Shown: positions 37,506-45,616 of the stretch, one piece after another
Position numbering within the stretch: position 1 is the stretch's first letter
Layout: every line of letters begins with the position of its first letter
Source of the DNA: Dokdonella sp.
Lineage (GTDB): Bacteria; Pseudomonadota; Gammaproteobacteria; Xanthomonadales; Rhodanobacteraceae
Direction of reading: 5' to 3'
NCBI RefSeq assembly: GCF_019634845.1
Contig: NZ_JAHCAQ010000012.1
Span: forward strand, 55,830-119,829
DNA: 64,000 nucleotides
Notes under the pieces: model-generated
What the model was told of the DNA's origin: nothing
The model's input: the letters and a program-made list of their open reading frames with translations, nothing else
Database searches by the model: none
Program-made: the position numbers and the translations under genes

Positions 37506-38297
37506 ATGGACATCTGCAGCCTGCATCGCGGCACCCAGCCGCTGCTCGTGAGCCTGCCGCATGACGGCAGCGAGCTTCCCGCCGACATCGCCGCGCGGCT
37601 CACGCCTGCGGCGCGGCGCGTGCCCGACACCGATTGGCATGTCGCGCGGCTCTACGAGTTCGCGCGCGAACTCGGCGCTTCCGTGCTCGTGCCGAGGTAT
37701 TCACGCTATGTCGTCGATCTCAACCGCCCGTCCGACAACGCTTCGCTCTATCCGGGCCAGAACACGACCGGACTGTGTCCGATCGTCCAGTTCAGCGGCG
37801 AGCCCGTGTACCAGGCCGGCGAAGAACCGCGGCGCGAGGAAATCGAACGCCGCGTGGCGACGTACTGGCAACCGTACCATGACGCGCTCGCTGGCGAGAT
37901 CGCGCGCTTGCGCGCGGCGCATGGCCGCGTCGTGCTCTGGGAAGGCCATTCGATTCGCAGTCGCGTCCCGTTCCTGTTCGAGGGACGCTTGCCCGATTTC
38001 AACCTTGGCACAGCCGACGGCGCGAGTTGCACAGTGGGCTTGCAGCAGCGCCTGGCCGCGATCCTTGCGTCGCATCGGCAGTACACGCACGTCATCAATG
38101 GTCGCTTCAAGGGCGGCTACATCACGCGCCACTACGGCCGTCCCGGCGATGGCGTCGATGCGGTGCAGCTGGAGCTCGCACAGATCAATTACATGGACGA
38201 GGATACGTTCGAGTATCAACCGCGCCGCGCGCAGCACACGCAACAGCAATTGCGGGCGCTGCTGGTGGCCGCACTTGCGCAACCCGCCGCGCCCTAG
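37506..38297 (+). CDS. hutG: N-formylglutamate deformylase
   Basis: 263 residues, FGase family. It hydrolyses N-formylglutamate to glutamate and formate in histidine breakdown by the five-step route. Seen: LVSLPHDGSELP, VPDTDWHVARLYEF, SRYVVDLNRPSDNASLYPGQNTTGLCP and LWEGHSIRSRVPFLFEGRLPDFNLGT; the His and Glu residues of these segments are the likely metal ligands. The hutU gene lies 2.7 kb downstream on the same strand, and minus-strand propeller genes separate them. hutH, hutI and hutC are not in the window. Confidence 0.93.
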   Translation: MDICSLHRGTQPLLVSLPHDGSELPADIAARLTPAARRVPDTDWHVARLYEFARELGASVLVPRYSRYVVDLNRPSDNASLYPGQNTTGLCPIVQFSGEPVYQAGEEPRREEIERRVATYWQPYHDALAGEIARLRAAHGRVVLWEGHSIRSRVPFLFEGRLPDFNLGTADGASCTVGLQQRLAAILASHRQYTHVINGRFKGGYITRHYGRPGDGVDAVQLELAQINYMDEDTFEYQPRRAQHTQQQLRALLVAALAQPAAP

Positions 38298-38476
38298 CGC
38301 TCGAAGCCGGTGCCGACGTCCTGGTCGCAGCTGATGGTGACGTCACCGGGCCGACGGTCAAATCCAGGGCTCCTGCCGGCAATCATGGCCGCCGGCGCGC
38401 CACTGCCGGTGAGGGCGTGCACGATGACGCGGCCGTGTGCGTGCGGAGTGCTGGCGCCGATCGACACCAGCGCGCT
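38294..38476 (-). pseudogene. 3' remnant of a third propeller gene
   Basis: The minus-strand frame ending at 38294 reads SALVSIGASTPHAHGRVIVHA then a GSGAP...IAG...GF segment, and stops after VGTGFER. This aligns without gaps larger than one residue to the end of the 39767 protein (LVSIATTDPSARGRIVVHS, then GGAFPLAVLQG...GF, then IFKDGFDG). Upstream sequence is not alignable by eye, no start is available, and the ending is degenerate. It is the C-terminal ~60 codons of a third tandem copy. Its stop overlaps the convergent hutG stop. Confidence 0.72.
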
Positions 38477-38558
38477 GACCGCGCGCATCGCGGCCAAGGC
38501 CCGAGACAGACTCGCCGGTTGTCGGGGGCGGGCCTGCACCGGGACGAAGCGACGCCGC

Positions 38559-39626
38559 TCAGGGGTCGAAGCCGTTGGCGAAGAGGCGGTCCGGCGGCAC
38601 TGCGAACGGCTCACCGACCGTGTACGGGCTGACGTTGCTGCCGACCAGTTCCTGCACGGGTGCCACGTTGCCACTGGCATCGGCGGCAAACGTCAGCAGG
38701 CGGTTGTTGGCCGGGTCGTTGTCCGTGCCGGCCGTCACCACGATGCGGCGCAGCCAGGGATCGAAGCCCAGATTGCTGTTGTAGTAGCCCACTGGCAGGT
38801 CGAGATGGGTTGCAGCGCCCTCGATCACGTGGAGCGGCTGCGCGTCGCCGCTCGCGTCCTCGGCGAACACGAGGATGCGACCGTGCTTGATCGTCATGCC
38901 GCTCGACTCGCGTTCGATCGTCAGCACGAACAGGCGATGGCCGACAGGATCGTGGGCGAGTCCCCGTGGGTCGCGGACTGCGCTGCCGGTGATCATGCGC
39001 GTGGGCGCAACGTAGCCCGTGGCCGTGCGCGCGTGGAAGATGATTCGCCCGTCGTAGGACGGGCCATCCGAGTAATCGACCACGGCGAGTTCATCGCTGC
39101 TCGGGATATGGATGAGACTCGTCGGATTGCGCAATTCGGTCGGTGATCCGCTGTTGCCGCCATAGCTGATCCCGCGCAGCGGCGCCGCCTGATCGCCGCT
39201 GGCCTGCAGTGGCCAGGTGTAGATGCAGCAGTTGCTCGCGATGACCGCCAGCTCACCGAACTGTGGCAGCGGCACGCTGCGACGCGGCTGGCCCAGAAGC
39301 GGCGGGTTGAGCACGCGCAGTGGCGCCACATTGCCATGGGCGAACGCCGGGTAGACGCGGATCGCCCTGCCGTAGTAGTCGGACACGTAGATCACCTCCT
39401 CGCCGGCTGCGTAACTTCCGGTTGCTGGCGTGTCGAGCTGGGTGTCGGCGCCGCTGATCTCGCGGATCGGCAGGTCCGCGCCCTGCGCATCGGCGTCGAA
39501 TACACGCAGCGGGTGGCCCAGCGGCTGGCCGAACTGGAAGCCACCAAGCACGATGTCGGCGTCGGCCGGCAGGGCCGTGAATGTGAGCGTGGTGGCGATG
39601 AGGGTGGTGAGCAGGGACTTGCGCAT
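38559..39626 (-). CDS. Secreted six-bladed-propeller-type repeat protein with GFD tail (copy B)
   Basis: 355 residues. Sec signal RKSLLTTLIATTLTFTALPADA. About six repeats carry a blade signature of the type GNVAPLRVL (also GDQAAPLRGI, GYVAPTRMITG, GDAQPLHVIEG, GNVAPVQELVG), each followed by strands of the YVSDYYGRAIRVYPAF kind. Such repeats suggest an NHL-like propeller. The catalytic residues of lyase or phytase propellers are not recognised. It ends in DRLFANGFDP. Paralogous over its length to the neighbour at 39767 (same VYDADYxGxAIRVY, LLGQxR, LRNPTSL/LNNPAGI segments). Function unknown. Confidence 0.82.
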   Translation of the reverse strand: MRKSLLTTLIATTLTFTALPADADIVLGGFQFGQPLGHPLRVFDADAQGADLPIREISGADTQLDTPATGSYAAGEEVIYVSDYYGRAIRVYPAFAHGNVAPLRVLNPPLLGQPRRSVPLPQFGELAVIASNCCIYTWPLQASGDQAAPLRGISYGGNSGSPTELRNPTSLIHIPSSDELAVVDYSDGPSYDGRIIFHARTATGYVAPTRMITGSAVRDPRGLAHDPVGHRLFVLTIERESSGMTIKHGRILVFAEDASGDAQPLHVIEGAATHLDLPVGYYNSNLGFDPWLRRIVVTAGTDNDPANNRLLTFAADASGNVAPVQELVGSNVSPYTVGEPFAVPPDRLFANGFDP

Positions 39627-39766
39627 GACTGGACTCCGGACGGTTGCCTGTCAATACGCGCTTTCGCGGCCAAATCCCTCACCGCGCGAATCCCTCGCCT
39701 CGTTGCCGGCAGCAGCGGCGCCATGCAGGCGGATTGCCTGGCCGGCGACGACCGGTCGCTGTTTGG

Positions 39767-40855
39767 TCAGCCGTCGAATCCATCCTTGAAGATGCGGTCG
39801 AAGGTGACCGCAGCCGTCCCCGGGCTACTGCCAAAACCGGTGTTAGCTCCCTGCAGGACGGCCAGCGGGAAGGCGCCGCCGTATGCGAACCTCGAATGCA
39901 CGACGATGCGGCCGCGCGCGCTCGGGTCGGTGGTGGCGATGGAAACGAGGATGTGTCCGCTGTTCTCGTCGAAACCGAGGCCGCTCGGATACTCGCCGCT
40001 CGCCATCACCATCGAGGCGAACGGCCCGTAGATCACGCGCAGCGGGGTGGCGTCGCCCACGGCATCGGCGGCGAACGCGATCACACGCGCCGAATGCTGA
40101 GGGTCGGTGTCAGGCGGGCCGACGACGGCGAATATCGTCTGCGTTTCCTCATCGACCGCCACGCGCACGTTGCTGCGACCGCCCAGCTGCGTGCTCGGGC
40201 CTTCTATCACACGCAATGGCGTCGCCGCGGAACCATCGCTCAGACGCGAATAGATCAGGATGCGATTCGGATAACCTGCGGCGGAATCGTCCTTGTAGTC
40301 GCCGACGACGATCTCGCCGCGACGCCGGTTGAGCGCGATCCCGGCCGGATTGTTGAGCTGGCTTGCGGAAACGTTGTTGCCGCCCCAGGGAATGTTGCGG
40401 ATCGGGTTGACGTTGCCACCATTGGCCAGTCGCGGCCAAGTGACGATCGAGCGCATGCGGGCAATGGCGACCATCTCATCGTGCGCTCGGTCGACGCGTA
40501 CCGCGCGTACCTGGCCAAGCAGTGGCGCGTTCATCGTGCGCAACGGCGCTGCGGCGCCGCTGGCGCGTGCATCGTAGACGCGGATTGCCTGCCCCCAAAA
40601 GTCGGCGACGTAGAGCACATTCTCGCTCGGCTCGAATTCGACTGAATTGGCCGTGACGATCGGATTGGCGTTTCCCGGCACGAGGCTGCGCAGCGGCGCG
40701 ACGTTGCCACCGGCACTGTCGGCGAAAAAGACGATGGAGCCTGAACCGGACTGGCTTGGATAAGTGCCATTGCCGACGACGAGTTCGGCCTGCGCAAACG
40801 GCGTGGCGAGACAAAGCATCGACAACAGGCAAACAATGTGCGGACTCTTGCGCAT
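39767..40855 (-). CDS. Secreted six-bladed-propeller-type repeat protein with GFD tail (copy A)
   Basis: 362 residues. Signal RKSPHIVCLLSMLCLATPFAQA. The repeats are GGNVAPLRSL, GAAAPLRTM, GGNVNPIRNI, GSAATPLRVIEG, GDATPLRVIYG and GGAFPLAVLQG; LYVADFWGQAIRVYDA and LNNPAGIALNRRRGEIVVGDY are propeller strands. It ends in TFDRIFKDGFDG. Copy B lies 140 bases downstream and a remnant third copy follows that, so this is a tandem array. It diverges from hutU. The initiator ATG at 40855 was chosen because the signal peptide begins there. Confidence 0.82.
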   Translation of the reverse strand: MRKSPHIVCLLSMLCLATPFAQAELVVGNGTYPSQSGSGSIVFFADSAGGNVAPLRSLVPGNANPIVTANSVEFEPSENVLYVADFWGQAIRVYDARASGAAAPLRTMNAPLLGQVRAVRVDRAHDEMVAIARMRSIVTWPRLANGGNVNPIRNIPWGGNNVSASQLNNPAGIALNRRRGEIVVGDYKDDSAAGYPNRILIYSRLSDGSAATPLRVIEGPSTQLGGRSNVRVAVDEETQTIFAVVGPPDTDPQHSARVIAFAADAVGDATPLRVIYGPFASMVMASGEYPSGLGFDENSGHILVSIATTDPSARGRIVVHSRFAYGGAFPLAVLQGANTGFGSSPGTAAVTFDRIFKDGFDG

Positions 40856-40944
40856 GATCGGATCTCGGGTGAGGGCAGGTTCCCGTAACGGAGAAGCGCG
40901 GCCGAAATCCCAAGCCGGCGCGGCACGCCACCTCACGCGGATGC

Positions 40945-40950
40945 GATAAT
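40945..40950 (+). promoter_or_regulatory. -10 element for hutU
   Basis: GATAAT 27 bases before the hutU ATG; the gene also has a Shine-Dalgarno, CGAGGAGCC, so the transcript has a normal leader. Confidence 0.45.
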
Positions 40951-40977
40951 CGGCCTTTGCCTCCCGAGGAGCCTGCG

Positions 40978-42648
40978 ATGAACGCCGCCAACCGCATCGA
41001 CACCAGCCGCACGATTCGCGCGCCGCGCGGCAGCACGCTCACGTGCAAGAGCTGGCTCACCGAAGCACCGTTCCGCATGATCCAGAACAACCTCGATCCC
41101 GAGGTCGCCGAGAACCCGCACGAGCTGGTCGTCTACGGCGGCATCGGCCGCGCCGCGCGCAACTGGGAATGTTTCGACGCCATCCTGCGCAGCCTGCGCG
41201 AGCTGGGCGACGACGAAACCCTGCTCGTGCAATCGGGCAAGCCGGTGGGCGTATTCCCGACCCACAAGGATGCGCCGCGCGTGCTGATCGCCAATTCCAA
41301 CCTCGTGCCGCACTGGGCGACCTGGGAGCACTTCAATGAGCTCGACCGCAAGGGCCTGATGATGTACGGGCAGATGACGGCCGGCTCGTGGATCTACATC
41401 GGTTCGCAAGGGATCGTGCAGGGCACCTACGAAACCTTCGTCGAACTCGCCCGCCAGCATTACGGCGGCAGCTGGCAGGGGCGCTGGATCCTCACGGCGG
41501 GCCTGGGTGGCATGGGCGGCGCGCAGCCGCTGGCCGCTTCGCTTGCGGGTGCGTGTTCGCTCAACATCGAGTGTCGCCAGTCGAGCATCGACTTCCGCCT
41601 CAAGACGCGCTACGTCGACGAGCAGGCGGCCGACCTCGACGACGCACTCGCGCGCATCGCCACGTACACGACTGCCGGCCAGGCGAAGTCGATCGCGCTG
41701 CTCGGCAACGCGGCGGACATCCTGCCCGAACTCGTCCGCCGCGGCGTGCGCCCCGACGCCGTCACCGACCAGACCAGCGCGCACGATCCCGTGCACGGTT
41801 ACCTGCCGATCGGCTGGAGTGTCGAACAGTGGCTGACCGAGCAGAAGGCCAGTCCCGAAAAGGTGCGCGACGCGGCGAAGAAGTCGATGCGCGTCCACGT
41901 CGAGGCGATGCTGGCGTTCCACGCCCAAGGCATCCCGACGATCGACTACGGCAACAACATCCGCCAGATGGCCAAGGACGAAGGCTGCGCGAACGCGTTC
42001 GACTTCCCCGGCTTCGTGCCGGCCTGCGTGCGCCCGCTGTTCTGCCGCGGCATCGGCCCGTTCCGCTGGGTGGCGCTGTCGGGCGATCCCGAGGACATCT
42101 ACAAGACCGATGCCAAGGTCAAGCAGCTCATCCCCGACGACGCGCACCTGCACCGCTGGCTCGACATGGCACGCGAGCGCATCAGCTTCCAAGGTCTGCC
42201 CGCGCGCATCTGCTGGGTCGGCCTCGGCCAGCGCCACAAGCTCGGCCTCGCCTTCAACGAAATGGTGCGCAACGGAGAACTCAAGGCGCCGATCGTGATC
42301 GGTCGCGATCATCTGGATTCGGGCAGCGTCGCCTCACCGAACCGCGAGACCGAGGCGATGCGCGATGGATCCGATGCCGTTTCCGACTGGCCGTTGCTGA
42401 ACGCGCTGCTGAACACCGCCGGCGGCGCGACCTGGGTCAGCTTCCACCACGGCGGTGGCGTCGGCATGGGCTACAGCCAGCACAGCGGCGTGGTCATCGT
42501 CTGCGACGGCAGCGAGGATGCCGACCGTCGCATCGCCCGTGTGCTGTGGAACGACCCCGGCACCGGCGTGATGCGGCATGCGGATGCGGGTTACGAGATT
42601 GCCAAGGCGTGCGCGCGGGAGCAGGGGCTCAAGCTGCCGATGGCGTAG
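40978..42648 (+). CDS. hutU: Urocanate hydratase
   Basis: 556 residues, the usual length. Second step of histidine degradation: urocanate to imidazolonepropionate, using tightly bound NAD+ as an electrophile. It has the family signature [17 protein letters not shown] (residues about 264-280, catalytic Cys region follows at [22 protein letters not shown]) and [15 protein letters not shown]-like NAD-binding residues ([15 protein letters not shown]). ATG at 40978 follows GAGGAG by seven bases; an upstream in-frame start at 40957 is unlikely. An 8-bp perfect hairpin follows the stop. Confidence 0.97.
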   Translation: MNAANRIDTSRTIRAPRGSTLTCKSWLTEAPFRMIQNNLDPEVAENPHELVVYGGIGRAARNWECFDAILRSLRELGDDETLLVQSGKPVGVFPTHKDAPRVLIANSNLVPHWATWEHFNELDRKGLMMYGQMTAGSWIYIGSQGIVQGTYETFVELARQHYGGSWQGRWILTAGLGGMGGAQPLAASLAGACSLNIECRQSSIDFRLKTRYVDEQAADLDDALARIATYTTAGQAKSIALLGNAADILPELVRRGVRPDAVTDQTSAHDPVHGYLPIGWSVEQWLTEQKASPEKVRDAAKKSMRVHVEAMLAFHAQGIPTIDYGNNIRQMAKDEGCANAFDFPGFVPACVRPLFCRGIGPFRWVALSGDPEDIYKTDAKVKQLIPDDAHLHRWLDMARERISFQGLPARICWVGLGQRHKLGLAFNEMVRNGELKAPIVIGRDHLDSGSVASPNRETEAMRDGSDAVSDWPLLNALLNTAGGATWVSFHHGGGVGMGYSQHSGVVIVCDGSEDADRRIARVLWNDPGTGVMRHADAGYEIAKACAREQGLKLPMA

Positions 42649-42655
42649 GCGCGGC

Positions 42656-42677
42656 ACCGGTCCGGCGCGGGACCGGT
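42656..42677 (+). terminator. Hairpin after hutU
   Basis: ACCGGTCC (42656-42663) and GGACCGGT (42670-42677) form a perfect eight-base stem around GGCGCG, seven bases after the hutU stop. Confidence 0.55.
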
Positions 42678-42713
42678 CGTCACGGTGCCACGAGGTCCTG
42701 TGTGGCGCTAGCT

Positions 42714-42740
42714 GCGAGCGCGCTGCGCGTTCGCGCTCGC
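42714..42740. promoter_or_regulatory. Palindrome immediately upstream of the nrdA promoter
   Basis: GCGAGCGCG (42714-42722) and CGCGCTCGC (42732-42740) are a perfect nine-base dyad with a nine-base spacer, ending five bases before the proposed -35. It does not look like an AT-rich NrdR box. Operator or end of an upstream transcript. Confidence 0.4.
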
Positions 42741-42745
42741 CGGCA

Positions 42746-42774
42746 TTGAATCGGCACCACGGATCGAATATCTT
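42746..42774 (+). promoter_or_regulatory. Probable nrdAB promoter
   Basis: TTGAAT, 17 bases, TATCTT: the best spaced hexamer pair in this region. A start near 42780 would place the cobalamin riboswitch at the very 5' end of the transcript. Confidence 0.5.
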
Positions 42775-42783
42775 GTGTCCGTC

Positions 42784-42970
42784 GATGGTGCCCAGCACAA
42801 CATCTGGGGCGTTGCCTGATGGCAACGCGGGAATCCGGTGTGAATCCGGAACTGCCCCGCAGCGGTGATCGGGAACGAAAGGCGCAGATCGCACCGGGGT
42901 GAACGCCCCGGCAAGCGGCGCCCGTAGGAGAGGTCCAAGCCTCGTGCCCGAGAGTCCGAATACCGGCCGT
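42784..42970 (+). ncRNA. Cobalamin (B12) riboswitch
   Basis: The core elements are in order: a 5' P-stem region with GTTGCCTGATGGCAAC, then GGAATCCGGTGTGAATCC, GGAACTGCCCCGCAGCGGTGA split over two lines of the core, a peripheral arm (CACCGGGGTGAACGCCCCGG), and the 3' AGAGTCCGAATACCGGCC. These are the invariant segments of B12 elements. Adenosylcobalamin binding normally lowers expression of the downstream gene. Here the gene is a B12-independent class I ribonucleotide reductase. The distance from the aptamer to the nrdA start is about 215 bases. Confidence 0.93.
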
Positions 42971-43008
42971 CGACCGCCGTGCCGCAAGGCGTGGCGTTGG
43001 CTCGAAGG

Positions 43009-43100
43009 CCCTCGCGGGAGGGACCGGCCGGAAGTCTGCTGCGATCGCTCGCCGCTTCCGCCGTCGCTGCCGCAGGTCCTTCCCTCGCTCGCGGGAGCGA
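43009..43100 (+). promoter_or_regulatory. Hairpins between riboswitch and nrdA (candidate expression platform)
   Basis: CCCTC-GCGG-GAGGG (43009-43022) and TCGCTC-GCGG-GAGCGA (43085-43100) have the same loop and related stems. They lie between the aptamer and the strong Shine-Dalgarno at 43171. Either may be the terminator or switching stem; this is inference from position. Confidence 0.4.
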
Positions 43101-43183
43101 AGGCCGGCGGATCGCGGGCAATCTCAAGCCGTGAGTCGTCGCGCCTGTCTCCTGCGGGTTCATTGCTCGTGAAGGAGGACACC

Positions 43184-45616
43184 GTGACACCGATCGATCT
43201 CGCCGCCGAAACGGCCGCCGCGGGCGCTGCGCCCGCGCCACAGTCGGGCCAGGACGCCTTTCGCCTGACCTCGCCGCATCCGGGTCCGGTCGCCATGCAG
43301 GTGACCAAGCGTTCAGGCGCGAAGGAGCCGGTCGACCTCAACAAGATCGTGCGTGCGGTGACGCGCTGCTGCGACGGGCTCGCCGACGTCGATCCGATGC
43401 GCGTGGCCCTCAAGACGATTGCGGGCCTCTACGACGGCGCGACCACACGCGAACTCGACGAGCTGTCGATCCGCACCGCCGCCTCGTTCATCGCCGAAGA
43501 ACCCGAGTATTCCAAGGCCGCGGCGCGCCTGCTCGCCGGCTATATCGACAAGGAAGTGCAGGGCCTGGGCATCTATTCGTTTTCGCAGTCGATCCGCCTG
43601 GGCTTCGACGCCGGCCTCATCAACGAGCGTGTGCTCGAATTCGTCGAGGCCAACGCGCGCAAGCTCAATGACGCGGTCGATGCCCAGCACACGCTGCGCT
43701 TCGAGTATTTCGGCCTGCGCACGCTGTACGACCGCTACCTGCTCAAGCACCCGACGCGGCGCCAGGTCATCGAGACCGCCCAGCAGTTCTGGATGCGCGT
43801 GGCGTGCGCGCTCAGCGACAGCGTGCCCGACGCGATCGATCTGTACGGCCTGTTCGCGCGGCTCGACTACGTGCCGAGTTCGCCGACGCTGTTCAACTCC
43901 GGTACGCGCCATGAGCAGCTGTCGAGCTGCTTCCTGCTCGATTCACCCGAGGATTCGCTCGAAGCGATCTACGACAAGTACCGCGACGTCGCGCTGCTGT
44001 CCAAGTTCTCCGGCGGCATCGGCCTGGCCTACCACCGCGTGCGGGCGGAAGGTTCGCTGATCCGCTCCACCAATGGCCTGTCCAACGGCATCGTGCCGTG
44101 GCTGAAGACGCTCGATTCCTCGGTCGCGGCCGTCAACCAGGGTGGCAAGCGCAAAGGCGCGGCCTGCGTCTACCTGGAAAGCTGGCACGCCGACATCGAG
44201 GCCTTCCTCGAACTGCGCGACAACACCGGCGACGAGGCGCGCCGCACGCACCACCTCAACATCGCCAACTGGGTCCCGGACTTGTTCATGCGCCGCGTCG
44301 AGGCCGACGCCGACTGGTCACTGTTCGATCCGCGTGACGTGCCCGATTTTCCCGACCTGTGGGGCGCCGCGTTCGACAGCGCCTACGCGCAGGCCGAGGC
44401 ACGCGGGCTGGCCCGCAAGCAGGTCAGGGCGCGCGATCTGTATGCACGCATGATGCGCACGCTGGCGCAGACCGGCAACGGCTGGATGACCTTCAAGGAC
44501 GCCTGCAACCGCGCCGCCAATCAGACCGCGAAGGCCGGCCACGCGATCCACCTGTCGAACCTGTGCACCGAAATCATCGAAGTGACGAGCAGCGGCGAAA
44601 CCGCGGTCTGCAACCTCGGCTCGATCAATCTCGCCCAGCACCACGATGGCCGTGCCTTCGATTTCGACAAGCTCGCCCATACCGTGCAGGTCGCGGTGCG
44701 CCAGCTCGACCGCGTCATCGACCTCAACTTCTATCCGATCGACAGCGCGCGCGCCTCGAACCTGCGTTGGCGGCCGGTCGGTCTCGGCCTGATGGGGCTG
44801 CAGGACGTGTTCTTTGCGCTGCGCCTGCCGTTCGACAGCGATGCTGCGCGTGCCTTGTCGGCGCGCATCGCCGAAGAGATCTACTACTGGGCGCTGCGCA
44901 CCTCGCTGGAACTGGCGCGCGGGAAGGGCGCGCATCCGGCCTTCGCCGACACGCGCGCCGCCCGCGGCGAGCTGCAGTTCGACGCCTGGAACGTGACGCC
45001 GACCGACGGCGCGCGCTGGGACGCACTGCGCGCGGAGATCAAGGCGCATGGCCTGCGCAATTCACTGCTGATCGCGATCGCCCCGACCGCGACGATCGCC
45101 TCGATCGCGGGCTGCTACGAGTGCATCGAGCCACAGGTGTCGAACCTGTTCAAGCGCGAGACGCTGTCGGGCGATTTCCTGCAGGTCAACCGCTATCTGG
45201 TCGACGAACTCAAGCGGTTGGGGCTTTGGACCGCCCAGACCCGCGATGCGATCAAGCTCGCCGAAGGCTCGGTGCAGTCGCTGGCGACGCTGCCGGCGGA
45301 ACTGCGCACGATCTACCGCACGGTCTGGGAGACGCCGATGCGCGCGCTCATCGACATGGCCGCCGACCGCGGCGCGTTCATCGACCAGAGCCAGTCGCTG
45401 AACCTGTTCATCGAGAATCCGAACATCGGCCAGTTGTCGAGCATGTACATGCATGCGTGGAAGAAGGGCCTCAAGACCACCTACTACCTGCGCTCGCGCC
45501 CGGCGACGAAGATCGCCAAGACCACTGTCGGCGCCGCGCCGGCGAAGACCTACAGCGATTCGGAAGCAGTCGTCTGCTCACTCGAAAACCCCGAAATGTG
45601 CGAGGCCTGCCAATGA
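43184..45616 (+). CDS. nrdA: Class I ribonucleoside-diphosphate reductase, alpha subunit
   Basis: 810 residues from GTG at 43184, set by AAGGAGGA six bases upstream. It reduces ribonucleotides to deoxyribonucleotides with the NrdB radical. An N-terminal ATP cone spans about residues 38-130 (MQVTKRSGAKEPVDLNKIVRAVTRCC). The redox Cys lies in QLSSCFLLDS; the active site has HLSNLCTEIIEVT (Asn, Cys, Glu) and AVCNLGSINL. The radical path Tyr pair is in MHAWKKGLKTTYYLR. The C-terminal arm ends MCEACQ, the usual thioredoxin-reactive Cys pair. The start overlaps nothing upstream; nrdB overlaps its stop (ATGA). The B12 riboswitch lies in the leader. Confidence 0.96.
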   Translation: MTPIDLAAETAAAGAAPAPQSGQDAFRLTSPHPGPVAMQVTKRSGAKEPVDLNKIVRAVTRCCDGLADVDPMRVALKTIAGLYDGATTRELDELSIRTAASFIAEEPEYSKAAARLLAGYIDKEVQGLGIYSFSQSIRLGFDAGLINERVLEFVEANARKLNDAVDAQHTLRFEYFGLRTLYDRYLLKHPTRRQVIETAQQFWMRVACALSDSVPDAIDLYGLFARLDYVPSSPTLFNSGTRHEQLSSCFLLDSPEDSLEAIYDKYRDVALLSKFSGGIGLAYHRVRAEGSLIRSTNGLSNGIVPWLKTLDSSVAAVNQGGKRKGAACVYLESWHADIEAFLELRDNTGDEARRTHHLNIANWVPDLFMRRVEADADWSLFDPRDVPDFPDLWGAAFDSAYAQAEARGLARKQVRARDLYARMMRTLAQTGNGWMTFKDACNRAANQTAKAGHAIHLSNLCTEIIEVTSSGETAVCNLGSINLAQHHDGRAFDFDKLAHTVQVAVRQLDRVIDLNFYPIDSARASNLRWRPVGLGLMGLQDVFFALRLPFDSDAARALSARIAEEIYYWALRTSLELARGKGAHPAFADTRAARGELQFDAWNVTPTDGARWDALRAEIKAHGLRNSLLIAIAPTATIASIAGCYECIEPQVSNLFKRETLSGDFLQVNRYLVDELKRLGLWTAQTRDAIKLAEGSVQSLATLPAELRTIYRTVWETPMRALIDMAADRGAFIDQSQSLNLFIENPNIGQLSSMYMHAWKKGLKTTYYLRSRPATKIAKTTVGAAPAKTYSDSEAVVCSLENPEMCEACQ

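Noticed and set aside
40933-42312. Minus-strand open frame of 459 codons over hutU
   Set aside because: Shadow of hutU, which carries its full family signature.
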